A program made the translations under genes and the position numbers. This document shows positions 1 to 12,289 of a DNA stretch of 64,000 nt, piece by piece. Source of the DNA: Malaya genurostris (lineage: Eukaryota > Arthropoda > Insecta > Diptera > Culicidae). The notes beneath the pieces were generated by a model. The model was not told the origin of the DNA and did not search any database. It was given only the letters and a program-made list of their open reading frames with translations. Numbering within the stretch: position 1 is the first letter of the stretch; each line of letters begins with the position of its first letter. The DNA is taken from NCBI RefSeq assembly GCF_030247185.1, contig NC_080572.1, positions 184,664,866-184,728,865 of the forward strand, given 5' to 3'.

Positions 1-505
1 AGCACTATTTTCGGTGCTTCCGGAATCGGACACCGAGACTGGTATAGCCGGTATGGATATGTTCGGCTGTCAACCAATTAGATACCTGATTCCTTTAATT
101 CAGAAACTAGAAGTCGGATCCAGATGATATTCAGAAGTTTTATATAGGACCATAAACATTCATTTGAATCTAAGTCTAAAATTTAGAATCGGTCTCTGAG
201 AAAAGTGGGTAAGTAATTCAAAATTGGAATTTTTACTCTAATCATCATAAATCAAGATAAAATTCAAGAGTTTTCTATGGGCTCAAAAGACCTTTCATTT
301 GAATCTAGGTTTGCGAAAATCGGTTCAGCCATCTCCGAGAAAAAAAGTTAGTGCAAAAAACGTTACACTCACAGACATTTTGCGTACTCGACGAACTGAG
401 TCGAATGGCATTTGACACTCGGCCCGCCGGGTCTCGGTTCGAAAGTCGGTTTGCATGTCAGTGATTGCATAACCCTTCTATATGAGAAAGGCAATAAGGA
501 CTAAG
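1..505 (+). repeat. Dispersed repeat family A, right-hand part
   Basis: This is the distal part of the most abundant repeat in the window. It contains the recurring module of a degenerate 'GGAAGTCGGATCC' core, then 'CATTTGAATCTA', then 'GAAAATCGGTTCAGCCATC', followed by the 'GTACTCGACGAACTGAGTCG' block and the terminal 'TATATGAGAAAGGC' near position 495. Other copies start at about 23926, 31017 and 36046 and end in the same way. The left end lies outside the window. No protein is encoded. Confidence 0.8.
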
Positions 506-3231
506 TGTTTTTTGAAGTAGTACATCAAGACTGCCACGACGAATTTACGTGAAATACCTCGAGCATGCGTACTAGAAAATAGTACTAAAATCGTTGCTGT
601 TGCATCTTAGCTCCTAGCGCCAGATATTTGTGTTGTTACAGCTCCAATGGACATTAATTCTTACCTCTGGGCACACATGGAAACATGCCAGAAAGTTTTA
701 AAGTGATGCCAAACATTTCCTTTGAAATGCTTTATAAGTTTGTTATTTTTTGCCATTATCGCAAACGTCATTATTTTAATTGGCCATCATTAACGGTCAA
801 CATAAAAAAAACATCTTGCTCTGGAAAATTCGCAATTTGCTGTTTCCGTTATTTTATTCTCACATTCGGAATACATATGTAGCGACTGTATGAGTGGCAC
901 TAGTACAACTTTAACTTTGGCAGCAACGAGATGTGCTGTATATAGCATAGTTTTTTCCCACTAGTTGCTGCACCTCAATCTCGGCACTTTATCATAATAC
1001 ATCCACTGACTACTTCCAATGTTCCGACCCACTTTCCAAAGGGCAGAGGATCGCGGTGGTGCTCCCCACGGTTGCAAAAAGCACTTGTCGAATAGTTGAT
1101 GCGAACTTTCAAACTATGTTCGCAATTAGGGCGAATATCCAACGAGAAAAAAAAACGACGTCGGTAAACCGGTGACTAACCCGGCGATGGGAAGATGGAT
1201 CACATCTGCTCAATACCAAAGCGTTGCTCGTTTTCCCCGTCCTGAGATACTAACTACCAAGGATTGGGTAACAATCCTATTTTTTTCCTACGAGATAGTA
1301 AAACTGAGCAAATATAAATATTTTAAACAACGCAGATTCCCATCATTGCAGATTATGTTTCTCGTACGGTGATGAGAAAATAGATACATAGATATAATTC
1401 TATTTCACTGTGAAGTATTGTTACAATTGATCAATGCCTTTTATACTTATTTCAAGATCAGAGTACTTTTTTAGAGGGTGCGTTCTATTAAAATGGCACA
1501 CACATTCATTTACCAAAAATAATTCCAATTATTGCATTTTCTTGAAATACCTATGATGATATCTCCCGTCCCGAATGCCCGTACCTTTCTCTACACGCAA
1601 CTCTTCGAATTTGTACAACCGGTTTTCGTTTGATTTTTGTTGTTTTTTTTTTCTAAAATTTTCTTCAACTCAAGCTCTGTTTCAATAGTTTTAGAATGTT
1701 TGTGAAGTCCCGCCCTCATTGTTGTCTAGAATTTTTTCATTGTTTGAAGTCCCGGTAACTGTTGTGGGCAGAGCTACGCTAAGTGAGTATCTCTCGTGGC
1801 GACACCTATCTGCGCAATCAGACAGCAGCGCAGATCGAGAACCTGTTGCAAATCGCGAAACGTGTGTATTTACATTAAGGAATATGAGCTCGAAAATGTG
1901 CAAAATAGGAGAATATCTTTAGGCGAGCGCTATTGTTGTGTTGTCAGGAGCAATTCACGCAGTACCGTAAGTCTCTGTCTAGGTTTTTATACATTTCCAT
2001 TCAAACCGTTAAAAGCGGAACGTCGAAAAAAGTGAACTAATCCGTTAATAAGTTCATAACGTAAATAGTAATGTTTACAATAGTGTTTCCACTTTCAATT
2101 CCAGTATGTATTTTAGTGTTTTGGTGATGAATAATTTGAATTAACGATAAGAATTCCCGAAATATTCTCTCGATTCATCATTATTTCTAACATTTTTAAT
2201 TTATAAAAAGGCGAGAAAAAGTATGAAAAGTATGGAGCCCTTCAATTTTTTTCCATTTTAAGCAAAACCTGTTGCGTTTGCGAATAGATGAAAAATGGCT
2301 TTTTTAACCCGTGACATACAAACTGTTCGAAAGTAGTGAACATGATTTTTTTTTTCAATTTGAGAAGTCTTCGGGCACTCGCGATCAAATAGTTTTCATG
2401 AAATGTAATATACCTTGCACATAGTCGAAAATGTCCGGATTTTGGCGTTATTTATGCTGTTTATTTTCTGTACATGATTGTGTCAATAGAAACACTAACT
2501 TCATATTATGTAATACATAGGCAACTATTCCACTCAGCTAAAGTACATCTACATTGAAAGAAATTCATTTTCAGAACGCTGACACTACAGTTGAAACAGT
2601 TGAATTTTTTTTTCTAAAGTACTTAGTTTTGGGTAATTATGTTTGCAGCTTTATTAACTAAAGTATCTAACCTATTCAATTTGAGAAAAATAGTAACAAA
2701 CAGCGGGGTTGCTGAAATTCGCCTCACGCAACTCATTAACGCTCACCGCCTGCGAACGATTCAAGAACGGAGACAGCAAAGCATGTAATGCCGGACGAGG
2801 CAAAAGCTATGCTTAATATGTGACTGCCTGAGCGACTCGCAAGAGAGAAGAGATCTTGCTTTTTCATGCTGGTTGCTATTCCGCCGTGAGCCATTCTCTA
2901 CCATTTCAAGAGCAGGTATCATCAGGCACGAATAGCGCTTACATTGAGTCAATTTTTGACTCACTGCGAGTCAAAATGCCAGCAATCATGAATGCAAGTG
3001 TACGAAAAAAATTGAAGACAAAAATTAGCGATGCGATGGAAGCAATTTTTTATTTTGCTTAGTTTAATTGTCTCGTAGATATTGCCCTGATAAAAAGTGT
3101 GCGTTGAACATCACAAATTAGTTTAGAAAACTTTAAACGTAATATCATTACTTATCATTGGAAGATGGCGAAACGATTGGGTTGGATAAAAATTAAACTG
3201 ATAAATAAAACTGATAGTCCGCTTCAAAACG
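506..3231. other. Noncoding stretch, nothing identified
   Basis: AT-rich DNA with no ORF longer than about 80 codons and no recognisable domain. A slightly GC-richer patch at about 2700-3060 holds paired 'GACTCACTGCGAGTC'-like words that also recur loosely near 7370-7440, so it may be an old MITE, but I could not place its ends. Confidence 0.6.
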
Positions 3232-3255
3232 TCGTTTAAAATCGTATACTAATGT

Positions 3256-4596
3256 GATGTGATGTGATGTGAAATGAAGCCACCATCAGTTCAAGGACTT
3301 GCCAGTGGATGCGGGTAGACTTACAGTAGCCCCGATATGACTCATCCATTCACCTTCTTACTATAGCTGTTACCGAAAAGCGAACAAAAAGGGTTGGGCG
3401 GATACGTAAGTAGAGTCATTTACTCGTATTCCGCGGGAATAAAAGATGCTCTTCCAACCATAATATCCAGTGCATGGATGAAGCATATCGCTATACATGC
3501 TTGAACCCGCCTGATGGTTTGTTTGAGAAGGGCGCGTCAGACTCATGTCAAACCTTCAGAAGGAAACAAGTTTCCTTCAAGTGACTTGGGCTGGCTATCC
3601 ACAATCCCTCGTCCAGTCATCAATTCGTCCGATGCCCTGATGCTCCCTCCCTCCCCGTGCAAAATATTTTATATTGATAAATACAATGAAACATAGTGTA
3701 ATGAAATTAATATAACATAAAAAGATATAATAGATTACAAAATAATATAATATAATATAACATAATATAATATAATATATTTTAATTTAATATAATATAA
3801 TACAATGTCGTACAATATAATATAATATATTACAAAACATGGTATAAAATAACAGTTAATGTAGAGTGTCAGTTATGCTCTTATATCTTCGCAATACTGC
3901 AGGAAGTAGAATATTTCTCTTCTAATAACAATAATAATATCTACATCTATAAAAATAATATATGTTATTATTATTTATGACAAATTAATAATAATAACAA
4001 TAAATATAATTATGAAAATAACAATAAAAAACAATATAATATAGTACAATGAATTATATAATAAATAATAGAATAAATAAAATGATATGTTGCAATATGC
4101 TATGATATTATATTACTTGAATTTATATGTCATTTCTCATCCTCTCATTCTGCCATCAACGCATTCCATAGACCATTTGTCACCACAGACACACGTGTAG
4201 GCATGAAACAGGAACCAGTGAGAACCAAACTCACCTTGTGACGACCTTGATATTTAGTTAAAAGTTACTTTAAAAATGATAACTTATAAGGAAAACAAAT
4301 TTATATTTTGCGCAGAGGTACGTAGTACTACTCATAATAAACCCTATAATATAATATAATATAATACAACATAATGCAATACAATATAACATAATATAAT
4401 AGAATACAATATAATATAATATAATATAATAAAATATATTTTAATATAATACAATATAATGTGATATAATGCAATGCAGTATAATACCATACAACATAGG
4501 ATATAATAACATAAAATAGTGTGAGACGATAATATATGAAATAATATGCTATGATACAATATAACAGGTAATGTCGCAGTGTAAGTTACGCTCTTC

Positions 4597-4693
<97 letters not shown>

Positions 4694-4908
4694 TAAAATA
4701 ATAATAAAAATAATAATAATAATACATGATGTAATAAACAACAGAATTATATGTTGTAATATACTATGATAAACACTGCATTTTAGGATGCGCAGAAGGC
4801 GATAGCACCCAGTCGACGCCGTTCTATTGACCAAATGTCATCATAGACGCTCGGGGAGGCATGAGATAGGGACTTGTGAGGACTTAGTTATCTCACCATT
4901 TGACGACC
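3256..4908 (-). mobile_element. Retroposon-like element, copy 1, with 24-bp TSD
   Basis: A 1.65-kb unit repeated almost collinearly at 7528-9154. The two copies are flanked by different direct repeats, which shows that each is a separate insertion: 24 bp here (3232-3255 and 4909-4932). The plus-strand left edge is a (TGATG)n tract followed by 'AAGCCACCATCAGTTCAAGG'. The right edge reads 'ACCATTTGACGACC'. Read on the minus strand the unit begins 'GGTCGTCAAATGG' and ends in a CATCA-type pentamer tail. That arrangement, with no terminal inverted repeats, fits target-primed retrotransposition with a microsatellite 3' tail. There is no coding capacity. The interior holds ATAAT pentamer tracts and a long AAT tract. 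Relative to copy 2 it lacks a short segment near 4790. The family is not recognised. Confidence 0.75.
4597..4693. repeat. (AAT)n microsatellite
   Basis: About 30 uninterrupted TAA/AAT units inside retroposon copy 1. The corresponding tract in copy 2 is interrupted and of different length, so it has evolved since insertion. Apparent poly-Ile ORFs here are artefacts of this repeat. Confidence 0.95.
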
Positions 4909-4932
4909 TCGTTTAAAATCGTATACTAATGT

Positions 4933-7506
4933 ACATATAATGTACTTCCTACTGCAATAAAACTAATGAAACAATTTATTCAGATTTCACCGAATACTAT
5001 TCTCACGTTCGTACTCCGTGCTGTTGAAATTTTGCGGCAAGTAATGGCAGATAGATTTTAAAAAAGCTGGGGTTGAATCACCTGAGGACAATCACTTTTG
5101 TAAAGTGAAAATTTTGCAGTTTATATTCTATTTCGGGTTGGTTTGATATTTATTTTATTTATGATTTTGAAAATGGACTGAAATATCTACAGTGATATTT
5201 TTTAAAATCACATATGATTATGAATGATCAAGTCCAATACGCAATATCAATATGCAATGCAAATAGAGTGACAAAAATATATTCTGAATATTGATTATAG
5301 AGGCAAGTCTAATCTTTTAATTCCAGGGATGATTTATTTTCTCATGTTTTTATTATATTAAACACAATTTAACGCTTCTTCGCATAGATTTGATTTATAG
5401 AAGTAATAGGAGTGCAGGGTTTTCCACAACGTTTGAACATACTGAGACGCCATGTAACTGCTTGCTCTGCAAAAATCATAGCAATTAAGAAGAATGGCTA
5501 ACAAAGAAATAGTTATTACTAACTAAATACTCATTCAGCATCTTTTACCATACATCTACGCAAATTATCGATTAGAATAACTGTACTACGATCAGGAAAT
5601 TAAGACTTTTAAATTGAGAATCACGGTTGTGGTTCCGGCCAACTGCCACAGGATGTCGAAGCATTTTGTAAAACGCAACATAAAATTGGAGGAATAGATG
5701 TTCCATTGAAATTTACTTTTGCATTTTTGTATCGCCTTATTAACTTAGTCCTATTTTAATGCATTCATTAAATTTTTGCATTTAATATTATCATTTTTGG
5801 AGTTTCACAAAACTATTGCCTCGTAAGTTTTTTTTCCAAAAGCAAACAGCAAAATAATAACGTAATGTGATATCAGTTGAGAAATTGATGAGCTGAAATC
5901 AAATTAAGATTACAATCTGATATTGCTGTCAAAAATTTATTGAAAATAAAATGTTCTACAATTGACTCCCGAAGGGATCAGTTTAGCTTTTTTTTTTAAA
6001 AGAACCTCCGCTAGAAGAAATTGTAAATTCAATTTCATAACATTTTACAATATTCATATTACAGAGGAAACGATTTCAATTTGAAAAATAACACAATCCG
6101 CGTGGTTTATCGATTTGTCAGATAGTGCGATTTAGAATTTTTGTTACTCATATCACACATTCAGTTTTGAAACTACTCATTGCATTATTTACCTTAAAAC
6201 TATGTTGAGCAACAAAATTTTTACGTGAATACTTAAAGGATCACATACAAAGAGTCCAAATGAAATATAATTCTGTTATCATATAATCAGGAGATAGTAG
6301 GAGAATATAGGATCAAGAAAAAAAATATGCATTTAATTCCACTTTATTTAACGTCACTAATGTCACGAGACAGATAATTTTGTTGTGTTTGATTGTATGA
6401 TACTTGATTTTTAGATATTTATTTCGTTATTGGAAACTGCGGAAGGTCTTCATTGCACGATTATCCATGGCACAGTTTCCAACAAGTAACTGTAGAGAGT
6501 TTGTTTGTTTTTGATAATAATAGAAATATCATTCTTCAGTAAAATCTTATGTTGGCCTCCAAATTAGTGCCTTATAAAAAATTATAGAAGTTCTATTTCG
6601 GTTTTAGTTTCTATTATATTGTAGCTCTAACGCCCTGTATATTGAATGTGACGGAATTATTCGGTGTTTATGGTTCTTCTTGTATTTGTAAGAACTAATA
6701 GTGTGTATCATCAAAGTTGGTCTCAATCTTTTTGGTAGTTGACTTGGTTCGACACAACTTGTCTCGAAGTCAATACAAATACTATTAGTTTATTATGAAT
6801 GATTAACATGAAGTTAAAAGCAATTATTAGTGTCATCACATATGTTTATAATTATTAAGTAAACGATCGTCGAATGGCTTTGTAATCGGTATATAAATAG
6901 TTTCACGAAACAATAATAATTGACAAAAACTTGGGACTATTACTTCTCAGGCATAATAAACAACCCTACATTCGACCGAATGAAAAATACCAATTTGGCA
7001 TTTCGAATGAGGTATAATTTGTTCGGAAAAGTCGAACTCGATCGAAACACAAAATGAATTTATTATAGAACTACGGAATAGGAGTGAAAGTTACATATTT
7101 ACGACACACAAAAACGCTCCTTAATAACCCTTTACAGTTTGATGATTAATCAATAACATATTCTGGCAGGTATCAAAGTTGTCCCTAACGCTACAAATCA
7201 CGATTGAAGTATAGCAAACACCGAAGAAATGTGCAGTGAAGACAATTCAAAAAGATTCGACATCTTTCTTATAAGCTTTATACAGGAATAAAGTTTTATC
7301 CTGGGCGGTCATTCAGTTGTACCGCCATACGTCGCAGAGAACGAATCACCGTGAGTAGAAAATTCGACTCAACGCGAGTCATCAGCACCACCGAATAGCT
7401 TTATACCTAAACGCTTCGAAACGAACTCACTGCGAGCGAACAGAGTGCATATATGATGCTTGCTTGCTTTGCCAAGCGGTACAATTCTCTGAGTGGAAGG
7501 AAAGAA
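4933..7506. other. Noncoding stretch, nothing identified
   Basis: AT-rich DNA without long ORFs, splice-flanked coding segments or terminal repeats that I can define. The 3' flank (about 7320-7500) shares loosely repeated 'CACTGCGAG' words with 2700-3060. Confidence 0.55.
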
Positions 7507-7527
7507 TGAATGAAGCAGACACGGAAT

Positions 7528-8777
7528 GTGATGTGATGTGATGTGATGTGAAGTGAAGCCACCATCAGTTCAAGGACTTGCCAGTGGATGCGGGTAGACT
7601 TACAGTAGCTCCGATATAACTCATCCATTCACCTTCTCACTATAGCTGTTATCGAAAAACGAACAAAAAGGGTTGGGCGGATATGTAAGTAGAGTCACTT
7701 ACTCGTATTCCGCGGGAATAAAAGATGCTCTTCCAACCATAATATCCAGTGCATGGATGAAGCATATCGCTATACATGCTTGAACCCGCCTGATGGTTTG
7801 TTTGAGAAGGGCGCGTCAGACTTATTTCAAACCTTCAGAAGGAAACAAGTGTCCTTCAAGTGACTTGGGCTGGCTATCCACAATCCCTCGTCCAGTCATC
7901 AATTCGTCCGATGCCCTGATGCTCCCTCCCCTTTACGCCCCCGTGAAAAATGGTTTATATTGATACATATTGAAACATAGTGTAATGAAATTAATATAAC
8001 ATAAAATGATATAATAGATTACAAAATAATATAATATAACATAATATAATATAATTTAATTTAATATAATATAATACAATGTCATACAATACAATATAAT
8101 ATATTATAAAACAATATATAAAATAATAGTTAATGTAGAGTGACAGTTATGCTCTTCTATCTTCGCAATACTGCAGGAAGTAGAATATTTCTCTTCTAAT
8201 AACAATGATAATATCCACATCTATAAAAATAATATATGTTATTATTATTGATGACAAATTAATAATAATAACAATAAATATAATAATGAAAATAATAATA
8301 AAAAACAATATAATACAGTACAATGAAATATATAATAATTAATAGAATGAATAAAATGATATGTTGCGATGCGCTATTATATTACTTGAATTTATATGTC
8401 ACTTCTCATCCTCTCATTCTGCCATCAACGCATTCCATCGACCAATTGTCACCACAGACACACGTGTAAGCATGAAACAGGAACCAGTGAAGACCAAGCT
8501 TACCTTGTGACGATCTTGATATTTAGTTAAAAGATTACTTTAAAAATGATAACTTATAAGGAAAACAAATTTATATTCTGCGCAGAGGTACGTAGTACTA
8601 CTCATAATAAACCCTATAATATAATATAATATGATATAATGCAATGCAGTATAATGCCATACAACATATTATATAATAACATAAAAGACAAAAAAAAACA
8701 TGTAAGACGATAATATATGAAATATTATGCTATGATACAATATAACAGTTAATGTGGCAGTGTAAATTACGCTCTTC

Positions 8778-8843
<66 letters not shown>

Positions 8844-8887
8844 GAATAATAATAATAATAATAATAGTAATAGTAATATTAATAATA

Positions 8888-8922
<35 letters not shown>

Positions 8923-9154
8923 ACATGATGTAATAAACAACAGAATCATATGTTGTAAGTTGTAATATACTATGACAAACATTTAGGATGGGCTTTAACA
9001 TATGAGTCAATTCGCACCCTCTCATTCTGCTTCTAACGCAGAAGGCGATAGCACCCAGTCGACGCCGTTCTATTGACCAAATGTCATCATAGACACACGG
9101 GGAGGCATGAGATAGGAACTTGTGAGGACTTAGTTATCTCACCATTTGACGACC
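7528..9154 (-). mobile_element. Retroposon-like element, copy 2, with 21-bp TSD
   Basis: Second full copy of the element at 3256-4908, with the same edges: a (TGATG)n tract at the plus-strand left and 'TTTGACGACC' at the right. The flanking direct repeats are 7507-7527 and 9155-9175 (21 bp) and are unrelated to those of copy 1. It retains the segment near 9000 ('CTCTCATTCTGC') that copy 1 has lost. That segment also exists as a second version at about 8405-8420, so the end module is present twice within the unit. No ORF of note. Orientation is inferred from the pentamer tail. Confidence 0.75.
8778..8920. repeat. Interrupted (AAT)n microsatellite
   Basis: A run of AAT units with scattered substitutions (AAG, AGT, ATT) inside retroposon copy 2. 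It is the counterpart of the purer tract at 4597-4693. Confidence 0.95.
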
Positions 9155-9338
9155 TGAATGAAGCAGACACGGAATATATACAAACTGCTCGCCGCACGGG
9201 TAGAGCATCGCCGGTGAAAAGAATAGTTCACGAGTAATGTTTCATTGATAGGATCAGCAACCTTGACAAACAGAAGTATCCAAAGATTTGGTGCTATTCT
9301 TAAGTACAACCAACATAATCAATATTCTCGTTCATATA

Positions 9339-10630
9339 ACAGTTCGGCTGAAAAGTTAGTATCGTTTAATAGAAACACACATTTTTTTGCCAAAATTCGT
9401 TTTTATTATTCAACATAATTGCCATCAGAGGCGATACAGCGATTATAGCGATCTTCCAACTTTTCGATACCATTTTTGTAGTACGATTTGTCCTTTGCCT
9501 CAAAATAGGCCTCAGTTTCAGCGATTACCTCTTCATTGCTTCTAAATTTTTTACCAGCGAGCATTCTCTTGAGGCCTGAGAACAGGTTAAAGTCACTCGC
9601 GGCCAAATCTGGAGAATACGGTGGATGAGGGAGCAATTCGAAGCCCAATTCGTTCAATTTCAGCATGGTTTTCATCGACTTGTGACACGGTGCATAGTCT
9701 TGAGGAAGCAAAACTTTTTTCTTCTTCAAATGAGATCGTTTTTTTGAAATTTCGTCCTTCAAACGCTCTAATAACGCTATATAATAGTCACTGTTGATGG
9801 TTCTTCCCTTTACAAGGTAGTCGATGAAAATTATACCATGCGAATCCCAAAATACAGACGCCATAACCTTACCGGCCGATTGTTGAGTCTTTCCACGCTT
9901 TGGGTTCGGTTCATCGCGTGCAGTCCACTCAGCTGACTGTCGATTGGACTCCGGAGTGAAGTGATGGAGCCATGTTTCGTCCATTGTTATATATCGACGA
10001 AAAAAACCGGTTTTATTTCGATATAACAGCTCCAAACACTGCTCAGAATCATCAATTCGTTGTTGTTTTTGATCGATTGTGAGCTCACGCGGCACCCATT
10101 TTGCACAAAGCTTTCTCATATCTAAATATTCGTGAATAATTTGTCCAACACGTTCCTTTGATATCTTTAGGGTGTCAGCTATCTCGATCAACTTCACTTT
10201 ACGGTCATTGAAAATCATTTTGTGGATTTTTTTCACGTTTTCATCGGTAACAGCCTCCTTTGGACGTCCACTGCGTTCATCGTCTTCGGTGCTCATATGA
10301 CCAGTACGAAATTTTGCAAACCACTTACGAATTGTTGCTTCGCCCGGTGCAGAGTCTAGATAACACTCATCAAGCCATTTTTTTGGTATCGGCGGCACTT
10401 TTTTTCATCAAAAAGTAGTGTTTCATCAACACACGAAATTCCTTTTTTCCATTTTTTTCGCAATAACAAAAGTAGCTTCTCTCAAAATGCAATATCTCAC
10501 AAACTAATAATCAGACAGCTGTCAAATTTATACACGTATCTTTGAAGGTTGGTACTAACTGAAAATGGTATGGATTCAATTCTAGTGGCGCCCTCTCATA
10601 GAAACGATACGAACTTTTCAGCCGATCTGT
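9339..10630 (-). mobile_element. Full-length irritans-type mariner
   Basis: A 1,292-bp element bounded by TA at 9337-9338 and 10631-10632. The terminal inverted repeats match over about 28 bp with two differences: the left end begins ACAGTTCGGCTGAAAAGTTA, the right end (reverse complement) ACAGATCGGCTGAAAAGTTC, and both continue with GTATCGTTT. The interior is filled by one minus-strand transposase gene. Both ends, the TA duplication and the size (about 1.3 kb) are typical of mariner, so the copy is structurally complete and inserted fairly recently compared with its neighbours. Confidence 0.95.
9406..10452 (-). pseudogene. Mariner transposase (irritans subfamily), nearly intact
   Basis: A cut-and-paste DNA transposase that would bind the TIRs and act in the nucleus. 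A 330-codon frame is open from 10398 to 9406. It has the N-terminal helix-turn-helix region ('RSGRPKE', then 'KISKERVGQIIHEYLDMRKL'), the linker motif 'WVPREL', and the DD34D core: Asp140 in 'TMDETW', Asp234 in 'PQDYAPCHK' and Asp269 in 'LAASDF', with 34 residues between the last two. The match to the Himar1-type family is close, where the length is about 348 residues. The family start codon would be at 10452, but one A is missing just after it and an extra A lies in the run near 10380, so the first 20 or so residues are out of frame. 'QDYAPC' and 'LAASDFN' depart from the usual 'QDNAPC' and 'LAPSDFF'. It is probably inactive. Confidence 0.92.
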
Positions 10631-10632
10631 TA

Positions 10633-12289
10633 ACACTTCGTGATTTCAGGCTTTGTATCATCCAGTGATTGTAAATGTACTCGTATACTTTCCACAATGA
10701 CAGGACTTAAAAACAAATTAAACTTGAATCTCATTGAAATTTTTAATTTTAAAAAAGATAATCCGGAAAACAAAATATGAAATATCAATCTACATTGTTA
10801 CCGACAATACTGATAACACTTTTTCTACCAACCTGCAGTAATATTAATTTCAACAACTTGTACTTGCTTATGTCAATTTCAACCAATCACGAGCTGGTCC
10901 GAAATTGGCTCTCGAAATGAATTAACAATTCTCAGGTCTTGTCCTAGCTATCAACTAGCAACTTTGCACGATGAAGATTCGTAAGCTTATGTCACTGGAC
11001 TGCTGCCAACCAGCATTACAAATCACCATATATTGAGTGTCTGAGAGCCGATCTGTCAGAACTTAAATTCTCTTGATATTACACTCATCAGGACGCTCAT
11101 TGATTGCCGATATTATCTTCATTTCGCCTGTTACTGCTTGATTACGAAGTGACTAAATATAATTCAAACAGCATAAACATTGAATTATATTCATTAACAC
11201 CAATAAACTCCGAAGTCCGATGACTTTTTGCAAAGAACAATGAACTTTATCGATTTTTATGTTAGTACTCTCATTGATTTTTTTTCACTTCAACAGGGAA
11301 TGAGCATGAGAATGAGAGAGAAAACAAAAAAAGTCGCCTGTCTTTGACTGAGTATACTTTTACTTTGTTCTAGTAGTATCTATCCAGTATCTCATTTGAC
11401 AGTCACTTTCACCGTACCGATTACAATGGTTGTGGGTTCACTCATAGTTCTGGTTTTGAAATTTTCCAAAAATTCACGATGAAAAGTTTGCCGGCGTTCT
11501 TTAGTTTTGTTAATACAATGCACTAAAATGGTTTTATTTTCTATTAGTCGCACATTGGTATAGTTAAAATGACGACACCACTTTCGTACATCACCATCTA
11601 AAACTTCAATATTTTTTTTAATAACGATAGCATTTCTCTTATTTCCATTTCAAACATTCCCGATCAACAAGGGAGAACAAAATTGTATCTGGGGTTGTTT
11701 CGTTTTACCTTTTTTTATAAATATAAAAAAAGGTATAGAATTCACTCAAACTTTAGAAAATTTTTCAGTTTTTTGACAGTATCTGTCACAATTGACCTTA
11801 AAAACGGAATATATTTTCAGAATTAGATTCTTCACGGTAATACCTATCCAACAAGCCATAGATTGTTAAAATCCGTCCATTTTTAACGGAGATATCGAAA
11901 TTTTTGTGTAAGCTACTTTTTTCCCTATTCCAGAAGTAGAAGTTTTGAGCGCTGTCTGGCAAAGAAATGCTTGGGAGCAACATAAAACACGATTTTTTAT
12001 ACTGTTACATACATTTGTTTCTAAGTACCCAACAGACTGTGTACAGAATCCTTTTTCGTGACATTTTGCCTCAGACCGATTTTAGCACGGTTCGTTTTTG
12101 GCAACATAATCGTTCGAATTTGGCATATGTAAACCAGATGATGGCAGAATTGTCGAGTTGAAAGCAATTCCATAATTATATTGATTTAAACTACTTACAG
12201 CAATAAATGCTGGAAGAACATAACAGCCACATACCATTCGAATCAGTTCGTCGAGATCAGCAAATGCGTGTGTGACATATAATTTCACT
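10633..12289. other. Noncoding stretch, nothing identified
   Basis: AT-rich DNA with no ORF above 70 codons that resembles a protein family. No terminal repeats or tandem arrays were recognised. Confidence 0.55.

Noticed and set aside
4344..4834. Minus-strand ORFs of 71-82 codons rich in Ile and Tyr
   Set aside because: They are translations of ATAAT and AAT simple repeats inside the retroposon, as is 8767-8982.
3232..9175. Segmental duplication as the explanation for the two 1.65-kb copies
   Set aside because: Each copy has its own different flanking direct repeat exactly at its edges, which a segmental duplication would not produce.
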